From Cryptomeria japonica (Eukaryota; Streptophyta; Pinopsida; Cupressales; Cupressaceae), in the NCBI RefSeq assembly GCF_030272615.1, contig NC_081412.1:542580335-542644334 (forward strand): a DNA stretch of 64,000 bases, written 5' to 3'. Below, in pieces: positions 46,369 through 56,376 of the stretch; the first letter of the stretch is position 1, and each line of letters opens with the position of its first letter. Under the pieces are notes generated by a model. That model worked only from the letters and a program-made list of their open reading frames with translations, was not told the origin of the DNA and did no database searches. The position numbers and the translations under genes are program-made.

Positions 46369-47593
46369 TGTTGGCATTTTTGATGATTATGTTGTGATTG
46401 TCATTGATGGACACACACTTGCTATGAGATCACTTTTTGAATGTATGAATTATGCTCAACCGATATTTGTTCCAAACCGGTATTATGTTGTAGTCTTTAG
46501 ACTATAGATGTTAAGCAAAAAGTGTTTACCGATCTCAAGTGGTATAAAGACCCAAGCAACATGAAGAGGTCAAGCAGTTTGAGGATCTCAAGTAGAGCAG
46601 AGCAAAGGAGCTAAAAGCAGCAGTTATCATTTTCCTAGTCTTCATTTTTATTAACCGATAATCTATTTTATAATTGAACTGATATTACTTTGAGTTACCA
46701 ACCGGTAACTAGTAAAGTTGTATAAACTGGTAATACTCTATGATGAGTTACCAACTAGTATATTTTTGTGATGAGTTACCATCCACCAACACTTTGATGG
46801 TGATTTTGTGTCATGTTACCAAATGTGTCTAGATACAATGAACCTAGGAACTTGCAATGTAATCCTATTGGACCGACATGAAATCAGATTCCTTTTAAGG
46901 ACATCATGTCTAGGGTTTTGAATATGTGTGTAGCTGTTAGGTTTTTGGTGGTTGACGAAGCTCTTGTATGTGCGATCTTAACTAAGAAGATCAAGTCTGT
47001 GTGCTGTAACAGAGTGTGGATTTACTAAAGACTGAAGTAATGCTGAAATGCATTAGCAATGAGCTACAATGGATCTAATCAAGCAAACTATGCCATTTGC
47101 TAGATCATTCACTTGTTGATTACTCACATCTTTGACAAGTCAAAAACCCTTAACCGGGTAGGCCCAGAAAAGCCTTTGTAAATCCTCTAACAAGGTGATT
47201 CACTTCTGCGAATCTGAAATCCTCTCAAAAGGTAGTCTTTAATCGGGCTTATCTCCTAACAGAGATTGAGATTCCTAACATGATCCATTCTGGTAAAGAA
47301 CATTGTATGACCTTAACCAGTCTGACCTTAACTGGTCTGGTTACTATTCTGCAGATAGTTACTTGTGAGTTTCATCTCACCATGGTTTTTCCCATTTGGG
47401 TTTTCACGTCAAAATCTCTTGTGTTATGGTGATTGTGCTTCTATGGGTGGATGCCTTATTTTCTATTTAGTTTGCATGTGTTTTAACCGGTTTGTTTGTG
47501 AAACTGTTTTACTGGTTTACTGCTAGACTATTAAAGTGTTTAAGTATAGTATTTTTTGGTATACTAATTCAAACCCCCTCTTAGTATTCATCA
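46369..47593 (+). repeat. 3' LTR of element C (1225 bp)
   Basis: Copy of 39942-41126. It has two additional stretches, about 12 bp near 46460 and about 28 bp near 47280-47330 (the latter includes a local repeat of GACCTTAAC.GGTCTG), which account for the length difference. Confidence 0.95.
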
Positions 47594-47598
47594 GGCAA
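47594..47598 (+). repeat. Target-site duplication of element C, right
   Basis: GGCAA; GACAA on the left. Confidence 0.6.
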
Positions 47599-48415
47599 CA
47601 CTCCCAATCTTAACAACACCATTATCTTAGGATTGATCAAAAGATGTAGAAAGTTTTAGATCATGGATGATCATCCCCTCTACATAGGAGTCCAGATTAC
47701 CTTGAATAACCTTATTCTAGAGCTCCCCATTGTTCTTGAAATTGGAGCATTTATCAAGTTCAACCTGGTTCAAATCACCTCCCATCTTTGAAAAACTAGA
47801 AGCTAGATTGAGAAAAAAATAGGTCTGATAGAAACAATGATAGGTACCAATAGTATTGAAGTCTCACCACCTTATCCAACAAGGAAAGGAGAAGGTGATA
47901 ATATAAATTATCAAAAAGGCAAGCTTGAGATTATGCATCATTAATAGGTAAGTCATTCGAGATCATGGCACATGCCACAATTGGGATTTTGTGTAGGTGA
48001 GACCATTTTTTAAATTATTAACCATCATGTCTAATCCTGCTAGCTTGTCCACCACATAGTTGTACTCACACCACATGTGGCAGAATCTAACATAGCCAAG
48101 AGTAGGAAGGAGAGCACAACACTTGGCGATGAGAGAGTTAGTATTCTAGTTCAGTTTAGCCACCCTATTAAGCATCATAATAATATTGCAAGAGTCACCT
48201 TCCATAATGATTCATCTCAGACCCTTCTCCTTGGCAACAAGTAACTCGTGAAACACTAAAGTCACTTCAGCCATGCTGGAGGTTTGGACACCAAATTTTT
48301 CCACATAGGCAACGATTAAGCAATAGTGTGAGTCTCTGATCACACCACCCCATTCTGCCAAAGCTGGGTTACCATGGGAAGAGTAATCAAAATTTAACTT
48401 TAGCTAACCAATATT
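47594..48415 (-). pseudogene. LINE-type RNase H remnant
   Basis: On the minus strand, about 48388 to 48030, the product reads DYSSHGNPALAEWGGVIRDS, then a Ser-Met-Ala-Glu segment and IIMEGDSCNII. This is the order of the RNase H fold found in plant LINE ORF2 proteins (first catalytic Asp, the Glu in AE, and the Asp in EGDS). A one-base insertion precedes the first Asp, and in-frame stops break the rest. RNase H removes RNA from RNA-DNA hybrids. Upstream parts such as reverse transcriptase are not recognisable. The region was split from 37825-39941 by insertion of element C. Confidence 0.75.
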
Positions 48416-48442
48416 GGGGGGGGGGAGTTGGGGGGGGGGGGG
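48416..48442. repeat. Two long G tracts (G10 and G13)
   Basis: G10 at 48416-48425, AGTT, then G13 at 48430-48442. In the minus-strand LINE frame they would encode the Pro-rich linker before RNase H. Confidence 0.9.
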
Positions 48443-48566
48443 TCCCTCACCATTTCATAATTGAGAGCCACTATCTCATTCAATTTTGTATTAAGAGTCT
48501 CATAGTTGTGTTGTAATTTTGTGATAACCTTAATTAATGATATGAGATTTCCATAATCCATGCTAT

Positions 48567-48642
48567 ATTCTCTTAATTTTTTCTGGATTCAATTGTGTAT
48601 GTAAAATACACACACAATCTAATCCAAAAAAATTAAGAGAAT
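48567..48642. repeat. 76-bp foldback with 12-bp flanking repeat
   Basis: ATTCTCTTAATTTTTT faces AAAAAATTAAGAGAAT at the other end, with further pairing inside (GGATT/AATCC, ATTGTGT/ACACAAT). The 12-mer ATAACCTTAATT occurs at 48524-48535 and again at 48641-48652, directly after the hairpin. Confidence 0.8.
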
Positions 48643-48652
48643 AACCTTAATT

Positions 48653-49392
48653 GTTTCCTTCCTTTCCTCCCTCTAGTCCACCTTATCACCGAGAGTCTTA
48701 ATTTCCTACTCCAAATTATTCCCTTTCCCAAGCCTCTCAGCCAGATCATTACCCGGTAACTAGACCTTTTCATATTTTTCTTCCATTTCCCAATTCGAAG
48801 CTCTAGTGTGAGCCTTGGCCAACACTTCCAATATATTGATTTTATTCTTTACAATATTAAACTAGGCAAGGAGCCAGTGAATGATGGAGTTCTACCTATT
48901 ATAGGAACCACAAAGTTCATTAACATTCTCAACAATTTCTGGTAAATCCCACTTTCAATAAATATGTGTTTTCTTTTTTTCCAAATTTTGATGAACAAGT
49001 AAGAAATAAGATAAAAATATCTTACATTAATTTATGGAAAAAAATGGAGACACTAGAAAAATAAATTAAAAATCAAAACCTTAACATATTCAAAACATAA
49101 AAAAATTACATGGCTAGAAAGCTAAGAGAGAGGTGAATGTTATTGTGGCATTTCCTTAAAATTTGTATTAAAATATGTGCAAATGTGATAGACAACATGT
49201 TTGACATTGTGTCAATTTTTTAAACTTTATTAAAAGGACATTCTTGGTTCTTGAAAAGTCAAATCAAGCCTTTTGGTTGGATACCTGATAGAAATCCAAA
49301 TTTAAGGTTTCAAATTTCCTAAAGCAAACTATTATGTGAGCACATCATAACATGCACACATTTTAATGCACTCACATTTTGGGGAACAAACT
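48653..49392. other. No gene seen
   Basis: Part of the LINE-like minus-strand debris, then AT-rich DNA. Nothing further that I can support. Confidence 0.5.
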
Positions 49393-49619
49393 ATTAAAAA
49401 GGTGATAAAATAAAATAGAAAAATAAATTAGAAAATAGTTGAACAAAAAAAGTGAAATATTGATTTGATTGAGATTCAAATGGATTGATCACATATTGCT
49501 GCACATTGGCTATTATAAAGCCATTATTTATCCATAAAACTAACTTAAAGGATTATAACATCCCACATCTAACCATACTACTAGAAATTTCTAATTAATT
49601 AATTTATTTTAAACTATCA
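49393..49619 (-). repeat. Truncated copia-type LTR, same family as 56059-56326
   Basis: Shares TGAAATATTGATTTG, ATTCAAATGGATTGATCA, GGCTATTATAAAGCCAT and the A-rich end with 56059-56326, in the same orientation. The terminal TGTTGGAAAA segment is missing at 49619, where the next composite block begins. Confidence 0.7.
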
Positions 49620-50168
49620 ACTTGTAGAGGCAGAAAAATAAACCACACTCATAGGAGGATAACAATCTGGGTAAGTACAAGGTAATGGGCCACAAATTGG
49701 CGGAAGTCTGCGCGTTGGAAAACATGCTCTTAGAAATGGGGGCCCATTTTTTCTTCGGGCCCTCGAGGCAAAAAGTCACGGGGGCCTGAGGCGAAACTAA
49801 ATGGGCCCTCATTTTGTTCTCAAATGGGGGCCTGCTTGAAAATGAAACGGGGTCCTATTTTTAAACCGGATTTAACCCATTTTTTTGGGCGTATTTTTCA
49901 TTTTTACCTATAACTGTAGTGAGAAAAGGAGATAAAAAATGGGCCCCCATGCTGTGGACTCCATTTCAAGCCTCCACCACTATCCCAGGTAGACATTCGA
50001 TCATCCATTTTCACATTTTTTAATTTTCTTGTATATTTTTCTTGTTTTTTGAGTATTATTTAAGTTTTTCTGGTATTATATAAGTTTTGTTTTTAAAGTA
50101 GCCTATAAGTAAATTTGTTTTTACATTTATAAATTCTTAATTTTGATCTGAAATATTCTTCAACAGTT

Positions 50169-50186
50169 AACCCTAAACCCTAAACC
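50169..50186. repeat. Short interstitial telomere-like motif
   Basis: AACCCTAAACCCTAAACC, about two and a half CCCTAAA units. An ACCAAAACCAAAT-type low-complexity tract follows to about 50390. Confidence 0.7.
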
Positions 50187-50394
50187 AAAATCAACAAATT
50201 TATAAATCAAAACCAAATCTAGATAGTTAACAAAACAAAATATCAATTTTACAAGATACAAGATATCTCAAAAACATCAAAACCAAAACCAAATCGAGAC
50301 AAAACTGAAACTAAATGGAAATCAAAACCAAAACCAAATCGAAACCAAACCGAAACTAAATGGATGTATCAAAACCAAAACCAAAACAAAATAT

Positions 50395-50550
50395 CATGGC
50401 ATGTGTCATTGCATAATAGGTCTTGGCATAATAGGACCTATTATGCCATGACATGGCATAATAGGACCAATTATGGCATGCCATGACATAATAGGACATA
50501 TCATGTCATCATGGCATAATATGTCCTATTATACCATGATATGACATAAT
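50395..50550. repeat. Palindrome array, block 1
   Basis: Repeated CATGGCATAATAGGACC and complement. At 50437-50465 the arms CCTATTATGCCATG and CATGGCATAATAGG pair perfectly around a single A. Confidence 0.9.
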
Positions 50551-51114
50551 AAAGTCAAACTACGACCTCTCAAATGTGTCGAATAAAGAAAATGAACTAT
50601 ATGCTATTGAGCATAGATAATGTTAACTAACGTATACGTAATCATGTCTATTAAAGATTATGAAAAAGACGCTAGTGTATGAGTTATCATAAAGTTTCTG
50701 TCTCAATCTTAATAGTTTTTTTCCTTTTTTTCTTTCACTTTATAATGATTATCAACTTGTTTGACCAAGTGCTCTTCCTCTATGTTAAAATTCCTAACAT
50801 TGTAACTTCATTCACCCTAATGGTGTGAACTCAACATTAACACATATATTCTTACACATGGAAGTGGTGGGCTACCAAGGTCAAGGTCATCCATAGCTCT
50901 AAATGTAAACCTCAAGGGTCCTCATTCAGGAAGACTCTACTTAGATATTCCATTTGGTAAATAAAAGGCTTCATAGTTTATACATCAATATTAGAGGGAT
51001 TTAATTCTCTCATCTTGTATAATATCTCTAATTTCTTAATGAGACCTTCAAAACGTGAATATTCATTAATAATTAGCCATTGACATAGTCAAATTATTAT
51101 AGATTTGGTAACTA

Positions 51115-51555
51115 TTTTCCTATTATTCCATGACATGACATAATAGGACCAATTATGGACCTATTATGGTATGCCATGGCATAATAGGACATATTATGCC
51201 ATCATGTCATATTAAGGCATGACATGGCATAATAGGAATATAGTAGGTCCTATTATGCCATGACATGGCACAATAGGACGCATTATGCCATGATGGCAAA
51301 TTATGTTCCTATTATGCCATGTCATGGTATGACAGGACCAACTATGGACCTAATATGTCCTATTATGCCATGACATTTCATAATAGGTCCATAGTTGGTC
51401 CTATCATACCATGACATGGCATAATAGGTTTATTATGCAATGCCATGCCATAATAGGTCCTATTATACCATGAAATGGCACAATAGGACCGTTTATGCCA
51501 TGTCATGACATACTAGGACATATTATGCCATCATGACATAATGTGTCCTATTACA
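51115..51555. repeat. Palindrome array, block 2
   Basis: About 440 bp of the same family as 50395-50550: TATTATGCCATGACATGGCA, CATAATAGGACC, and their complements in alternation. It ends inside the 3' part of the minus-strand ORF at 51531-51947. The 51249-51277 palindrome has one mismatch. Confidence 0.9.
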
Positions 51556-51947
51556 TTCATTTTCTTTTTCAGAGAGGGTGGTGTAATATTTTCTATTTTT
51601 ATTTCTTTTCGTATTGGTGTATTAAATTTATATCCAACTTCATTTAAATCAGTAATTTGATTGGCATCATAGTCTTGGGGATTAAAAAATATATTAGGAT
51701 TCACATCCACATGAACATTTGCATCAATAGTCATACTTGTGTTTGGTTCTACATTGCTTGCATCCATCATGATCTCTTCAATGGTCTCATCTACAACGAG
51801 CACTGAACTAGATGCTTCAATGTTCTTCAATTGTTGTTGTTGTGATCTTCTATCTCTCCGGCATTTTGCCTCCTTCTTTCTTTGTGCTTGAATTTCGTTT
51901 GCTATCATTGTATTCCTTTGTTTCTTTTGATGTTTCTTTGAACCCAT
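51531..51947 (-). CDS. Hypothetical 138-residue protein with basic N-terminus
   Basis: ATG at 51947. The first 40 residues are very basic and Gln-rich (KKHQKKQRN, RKKEAKCRRDRRSQQQQ), then an acidic Asp/Glu/Asn-rich region and a short basic end. A TATA-like CTATAAAAAG lies about 40 bp upstream and TATATAAA at about 52130. The last dozen codons run into the palindrome array, so the original C-terminus was probably replaced. I do not recognise it; a basic N-terminus of this kind occurs in several transposon proteins, but no helicase, Rep or DDE motif is present. It could be a truncated element gene or chance. Confidence 0.35.
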   Translation of the reverse strand: MGSKKHQKKQRNTMIANEIQAQRKKEAKCRRDRRSQQQQLKNIEASSSVLVVDETIEEIMMDASNVEPNTSMTIDANVHVDVNPNIFFNPQDYDANQITDLNEVGYKFNTPIRKEIKIENITPPSLKKKMNVIGHIMS

Positions 51948-52157
51948 CTTTACAAACTCCTCTTTAAAAAATAATATTTCTTTTTATAGAGTTCTTCTGA
52001 AATTTGTGTAAAAAAGATAAAAAAGTAGTGCCAAATGCTGTTAAAAATATTTATCAGTACAAATTCCAATGATAATCTGGTAAATTGATGCAATCCATCC
52101 TTTTTTTGGACAAAATGGGGGTCGATTATTTATATAAAGGGCCCTCGTTTTAAAAAT

Positions 52158-52227
52158 GGGGGCCCGTTCCAAAAACCAATAGTTAAAAAAGGAACGGGCC
52201 CCCCTTTTCAAAACGGGGGCCTGTTCC
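52158..52227. repeat. Nested G/C-rich hairpins
   Basis: GGGGGCCCGTTCC (52158-52170) pairs perfectly with GGAACGGGCCCCC (52191-52203) across 20 nt. The latter also pairs, with one mismatch, with GGGGGCCTGTTCC (52215-52227). Only one of the two stems can form at a time. Confidence 0.9.
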
Positions 52228-52260
52228 ATGGAAGTTGATTCCACAACCCAACACTTGCCT

Positions 52261-53999
52261 CAGGATTAGGTCTAGGATAGGCCTGGGATGGCCACACCTG
52301 AGATATGGACCTGCAAATTCAAATCTCCATGAATGAAAGCACTAATATGAACTTCTAAAATAGTTTACGTGCCTCTAATTAGAGAATTTTTATACGAAAT
52401 TAAAACCTATTTCAGATTATACTGTCTAGATTCTAGATATGTAATTTAAAAAAAAAATGATTATTTTAACTATTTTTTATTTAATTTATACTAAATTAGG
52501 TCCATAAACTTGAAATATTAACTAATTTTGTTAATTTAATAATTTTTTTTATTTTAATGAATTTTGATTTTTTTTTATATTTTATCAATCTACACAAAAT
52601 TATTTTCTATTTAAAAAAAAATAAAAAATGTTAAGTTTACATCAAATTATGTGGGCCGTACACATCAATTTTTTAAAAAGATAATTATGATCATTACAAA
52701 ATTAATTTAAAAAAAAATACAAACAAATATGCTCATCAATCTTCAGTGTGTTACAAACCATTTCCCAAAATGGTTTGAGAAAATAATTTTAATTGTGTCA
52801 AAAAGTGTGGGTCATACACATGCATGGTATGGTCCCAAAACATACATTTTAGAAGTCCATTCAAAAAGTTATTTTTTATCATGTGGGTATTAAAATAAAT
52901 TACTTATTTGGAAAGTAGAATCAGAGGGTTATCTTTTATATTAATGACTTTTTCAAGGATTCAGTCTCCAAGTGTTTCAAAATTTAAGCTCAAATGAGAC
53001 AAAACCTAAAAATGAGGGAAAACACTTCCACTTTTTGGCCAAAATATGGACTCAAATTCTTGCACTTACCCATCTCTCAAGGACTTATTAATCTACCTAT
53101 CCACTCCGGATGAGTACAAAAGCCTAAGGCTGTCAAATACACCATAGATAACACTGAATGCATCACAAAGGCTTCCTTACACCCTCTAAAAACTCTCTAT
53201 CCAAGGACACACTCGCCAATATTAGATGACAAAGCAACACACTAGCCTCTTGTACGAACAGAGTACAAAGTTCCATACAGAGAGATCAGGGTGATAGATA
53301 CATGTTCCAGCTGAAGTAAAATAGATGAACATATATAAAAAAAAGCAAAACAAAACTATGAAAATGTAAAAGAACAAATGAAAGAGAGGAAGGAAATAAT
53401 CTTACAACCAGTCCATGATTGAATCCTCTAGAAAAGCAATTATTCTCCAATGAAACCTACACATAGAGGAAAATGTTAGGGTTGTATAGGGGTTCACCTT
53501 AGTCAAATGCCCACTTTGGTGTTTCCTCCTCCACAAACAACCAAATAGATAGATAGATCAAAAGATAAATATATAGAATGATAAATGATCAAATAGATAT
53601 GGTATGTGATGAATCCCCATATTCTCAAAGACAAGATAACTAAAAAGATATTATTAGATAGGCTTGAGAAAGATAAGAGAGGTAGGAATATTATTGCGAG
53701 ATCTTGACAATGTTGTAGCAAATTAGAGATACTGTAGCAAGCAAGAGAGAGCAAGAGAAAGTTGTGAGAGCCCAAAGAATCATAGATATTTCTTTAGGGA
53801 ACCAAGACTGATTGTATAGATTGAAAGGATGGATTTAAAATGAGAGAATCAGAAGGAAAAGAGGATTGGCGAGCCATTTAGAAGATTTTGAGCCGTTTCC
53901 ATCAACCAAGATAGGTGACAAGTGCCAAAATGCGCAAAAATGACATTTCAATGTTAAGATGCCATAGGATGTATGCATGGTGCATGGACGTCTACACAA
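52261..53999. other. No gene; short copy of dispersed repeat R near 53440
   Basis: AT-rich repeat debris. About 53440-53520 resembles repeat R (TGTTAGGG..TAGG.GTT..CTTAGTCAAA.CCC). Frames at 53775-53503 and 54056-53835 have no domain. Confidence 0.45.
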
Positions 54000-54239
54000 C
54001 GCGCTAGTATCTAAATGAATCATGATAAAAAATGATGTGTGGCAAGAGAAACACATGGCTAATAGAAAACAAAAGATGAAGGTTAGCTGATAAAAGGTGT
54101 CCTAAGCATTTTGAAAGGTAAAAGGTTTATGAAAGGATTGAAATAAGCCTACTCAAATGATAGGGAAAAGAACACTAAAGTGGCTACAAAAGTGTTGGTG
54201 GAATTGCAAAGGGGTATACAATTTTCAATACTACACAAC

Positions 54240-54272
54240 TAAAGTAAACAAAATATGTAATATTTTCCAACA
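54240..54272 (-). repeat. LTR start related to the 56.3-kb LTR
   Basis: Minus-strand TGTTGGAAAATATTACATAT continues for about 33 bp almost identical to the start of the LTR at 56326. Beyond that the two differ. A degenerate purine stretch (AACAAGAGATTA) precedes it, as a purine tract would. Confidence 0.45.
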
Positions 54273-56045
54273 TAATCTCTTGTTACTTTAATCTAAATAA
54301 GGGTGAAACATTGTAAGAATTGAATGAAATCCTTCTAGAGACTTTGATGAAGCATCTTCACCAATACTCCTCTCTTGCAGGCATGAAACACTAGATTCAC
54401 CTCATCAATGGATCTCCTAATTTTAGAACTTATGAATCTCTACACAACATGAGAGAACATAAAGTGTCCCCAACCTCCTTGCACAATGAGACAATGAATT
54501 TCGTTGAAAATTTTGTATCTCCATCATGTGTGTCAAAATTCCTCCTCTAGTGATAAACATGAGAGAACAAATCTCCTCCAAGAGACAACATCTCCTATGA
54601 GAGTATCAAATTCCTCCTCTAGTATTGTGGAAACAATTCATCCTCTTCTCTACAAAACCTCAACCAAACATAAATACATTAAATTCACTCATAAGAATCT
54701 CAAGATGCTAATCCCGCTTTTTTCTTCAAGGATATTCACAAGCAATTTCAAGATACTAGGCCCCCTATTTTTTCCAAGAACATGAATGTTTCCAAGTCCC
54801 CTCTTTTCTTTTGGGACACAAATGGGAAACGATGTTTTTCATGTAGTGAATCATCCCTAAGAGAGAAGTTAGCTCAAGATGATAGATGTCCTCCTACCTC
54901 CTTTTCCTTCAACATTTGATTTGTCATATTTATGCTCTATACATTTGATGTTGCATATGAATATTGGTAGGCACTGTCAAGTGTACCAAGGATGGCCCTA
55001 AAAGTCTAAACATAAGGGGACATAAATACATTAAACTAAGAATGTCGAATTCAACTGATAATGCATCTATTATAATATTAAAAACACTAATGTATTTGGA
55101 TTATCATTCTCTTTGTCTTGTCATATGTATGGATGAGGAAGTCCAATGTAAGACTTGAAAAATGTATCATTGGCAGCTTTAAGAGTATAGACATTAGAAG
55201 ACACAACCATGTTTAAATGAAGAAAGGTGTCTACATCCATTACTATGAGTTCTTTTTGTTTCTCTTCAAAAATAAAAAAATAATAATTTAAAATCCAATA
55301 TTTCTCTAATGGATAAAATTTTATCAAACTAATCCAGTCTTCCCATACACAAGTCACTTATAAACCACACTTTAACTATAAACTCATATAATAAGATATA
55401 TATGAGTACATTTATATGATGTTAATATGAATATATTTCTTATGCACATTACTCCATAGTGTGACTTATATTCTTCCAAAGCATTATCAAAATTACCTAC
55501 TATATGAACTTAATGTCTTCAAAAAATAGCACCTCACAATAATGAATACAATCTCAAAAAATGATAATTGACAATTGCAAATTCTAACTCCTAGCACTGA
55601 AATTTTTTCATTGCCCTCATATTATGTGTTAATAACTTGGCCAACATATTTCATTAAAGACAATGGTCTCCTTACACAACTGCCAACATAAATGAGAAAC
55701 TAAAGAATTTTACCTTTTCACGTGGCTAGAATATGAAATTTATCTTGCTTCTACTATACATGCCTTAGAGAATGGAGATTTCAATTGATGGAGACATCCA
55801 TGTATGATCATAAAAATTATAAATGACTTATCCTTCCCTTCTTCTAGCAAACAATCCACACCTTTCCTTCTTCAACAACTCTGTGACATGCCAACACTAA
55901 AACACAATGTTCAAATTAGATGAACACAAGATAGAAAGAGGGATTTTCCTAACACGATTATATTAAACTTAGGCACTTCATAGTCTTCATCATTTACAAC
56001 ATGACTTCTATAATCTATTGGCTAGGCATAGATAATTTTGATCAA
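54273..56045 (-). mobile_element. Possible interior of a small minus-strand copia-type element
   Basis: Lies between a primer-site motif (56058-56046) and an LTR-like start (54272). It holds no frame above about 90 codons and no gag or pol motif. If the ends belong together this is a short non-autonomous element; if not, it is repeat debris. Confidence 0.35.
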
Positions 56046-56058
56046 CACTCTAATACCA
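56046..56058 (-). other. Primer-binding-site motif
   Basis: Minus-strand TGGTATTAGAGTG abuts the LTR end; one transition from the initiator-Met type TGGTATCAGAG. Confidence 0.6.
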
Positions 56059-56326
56059 TGTTAAAATGGTGGTAAACAAAATAAAAAAATTAAATTAGAC
56101 TATTATTAAACAAGAAAAATGAAATATTGATTTGGTTGGAATTCAAATGGATTGATCATACATTGTCTCATATTGGCTATTATAAAGCCATCATTTGCCC
56201 ATTAAACTAACCTACAAGAACATAACTTCTCACAACTAACAAAACTACTAACAATATATATTCAATTTATTAACTAAATTATAAACTATAAACTAAACTA
56301 AATAAAATATGTAACATTTTCCAACA
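56059..56326 (-). repeat. Copia-type LTR (268 bp)
   Basis: On the minus strand starts TGTTGGAAAATGTTACATAT, ends TTTTAACA, and is followed at once by the primer-site motif. Relative of 49393-49619. Confidence 0.65.
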
Positions 56327-56376
56327 CAAAAAGTGTTCCTCATGCATGAAAACTTATCCTTACAAGAACGCGAGTG

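Larger units (their letters stand above)
39942..47593 (+). mobile_element. Non-autonomous copia-type LTR retrotransposon (element C), complete
   Basis: 7652 bp from TG to CA with two LTRs, an initiator-Met primer site, a gag-like ORF, a long unknown ORF, a purine tract and an imperfect 5-bp target duplication. The primer site and LTR end style (TTTGGGTTTCCACGTCAAAA in U5) are copia-like. No protease, integrase or reverse transcriptase is encoded. By eye the LTRs differ at roughly 55-60 positions plus two main indels, about 5%, mostly transitions. It interrupts a minus-strand LINE-like region. Confidence 0.92.
49680..52260. mobile_element. Composite block bounded by GGGGGCCC-rich segments
   Basis: Both edges (49730-49860 and 52110-52230) carry several copies of AAATGGGGGCCC and GGGCCCTCRTTTT motifs; the interior has two palindrome arrays and one minus-strand ORF. 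The shared edge sequence suggests a single mobile element, but I could not fix TG/CA ends, terminal inverted repeats or a target duplication. Class unknown. Confidence 0.4.

Noticed and set aside
49680-52260. Helitron assignment for the composite block
   Set aside because: No convincing TC start, CTRR end or Rep/helicase motif; the basic N-terminus of the small ORF alone is not enough.
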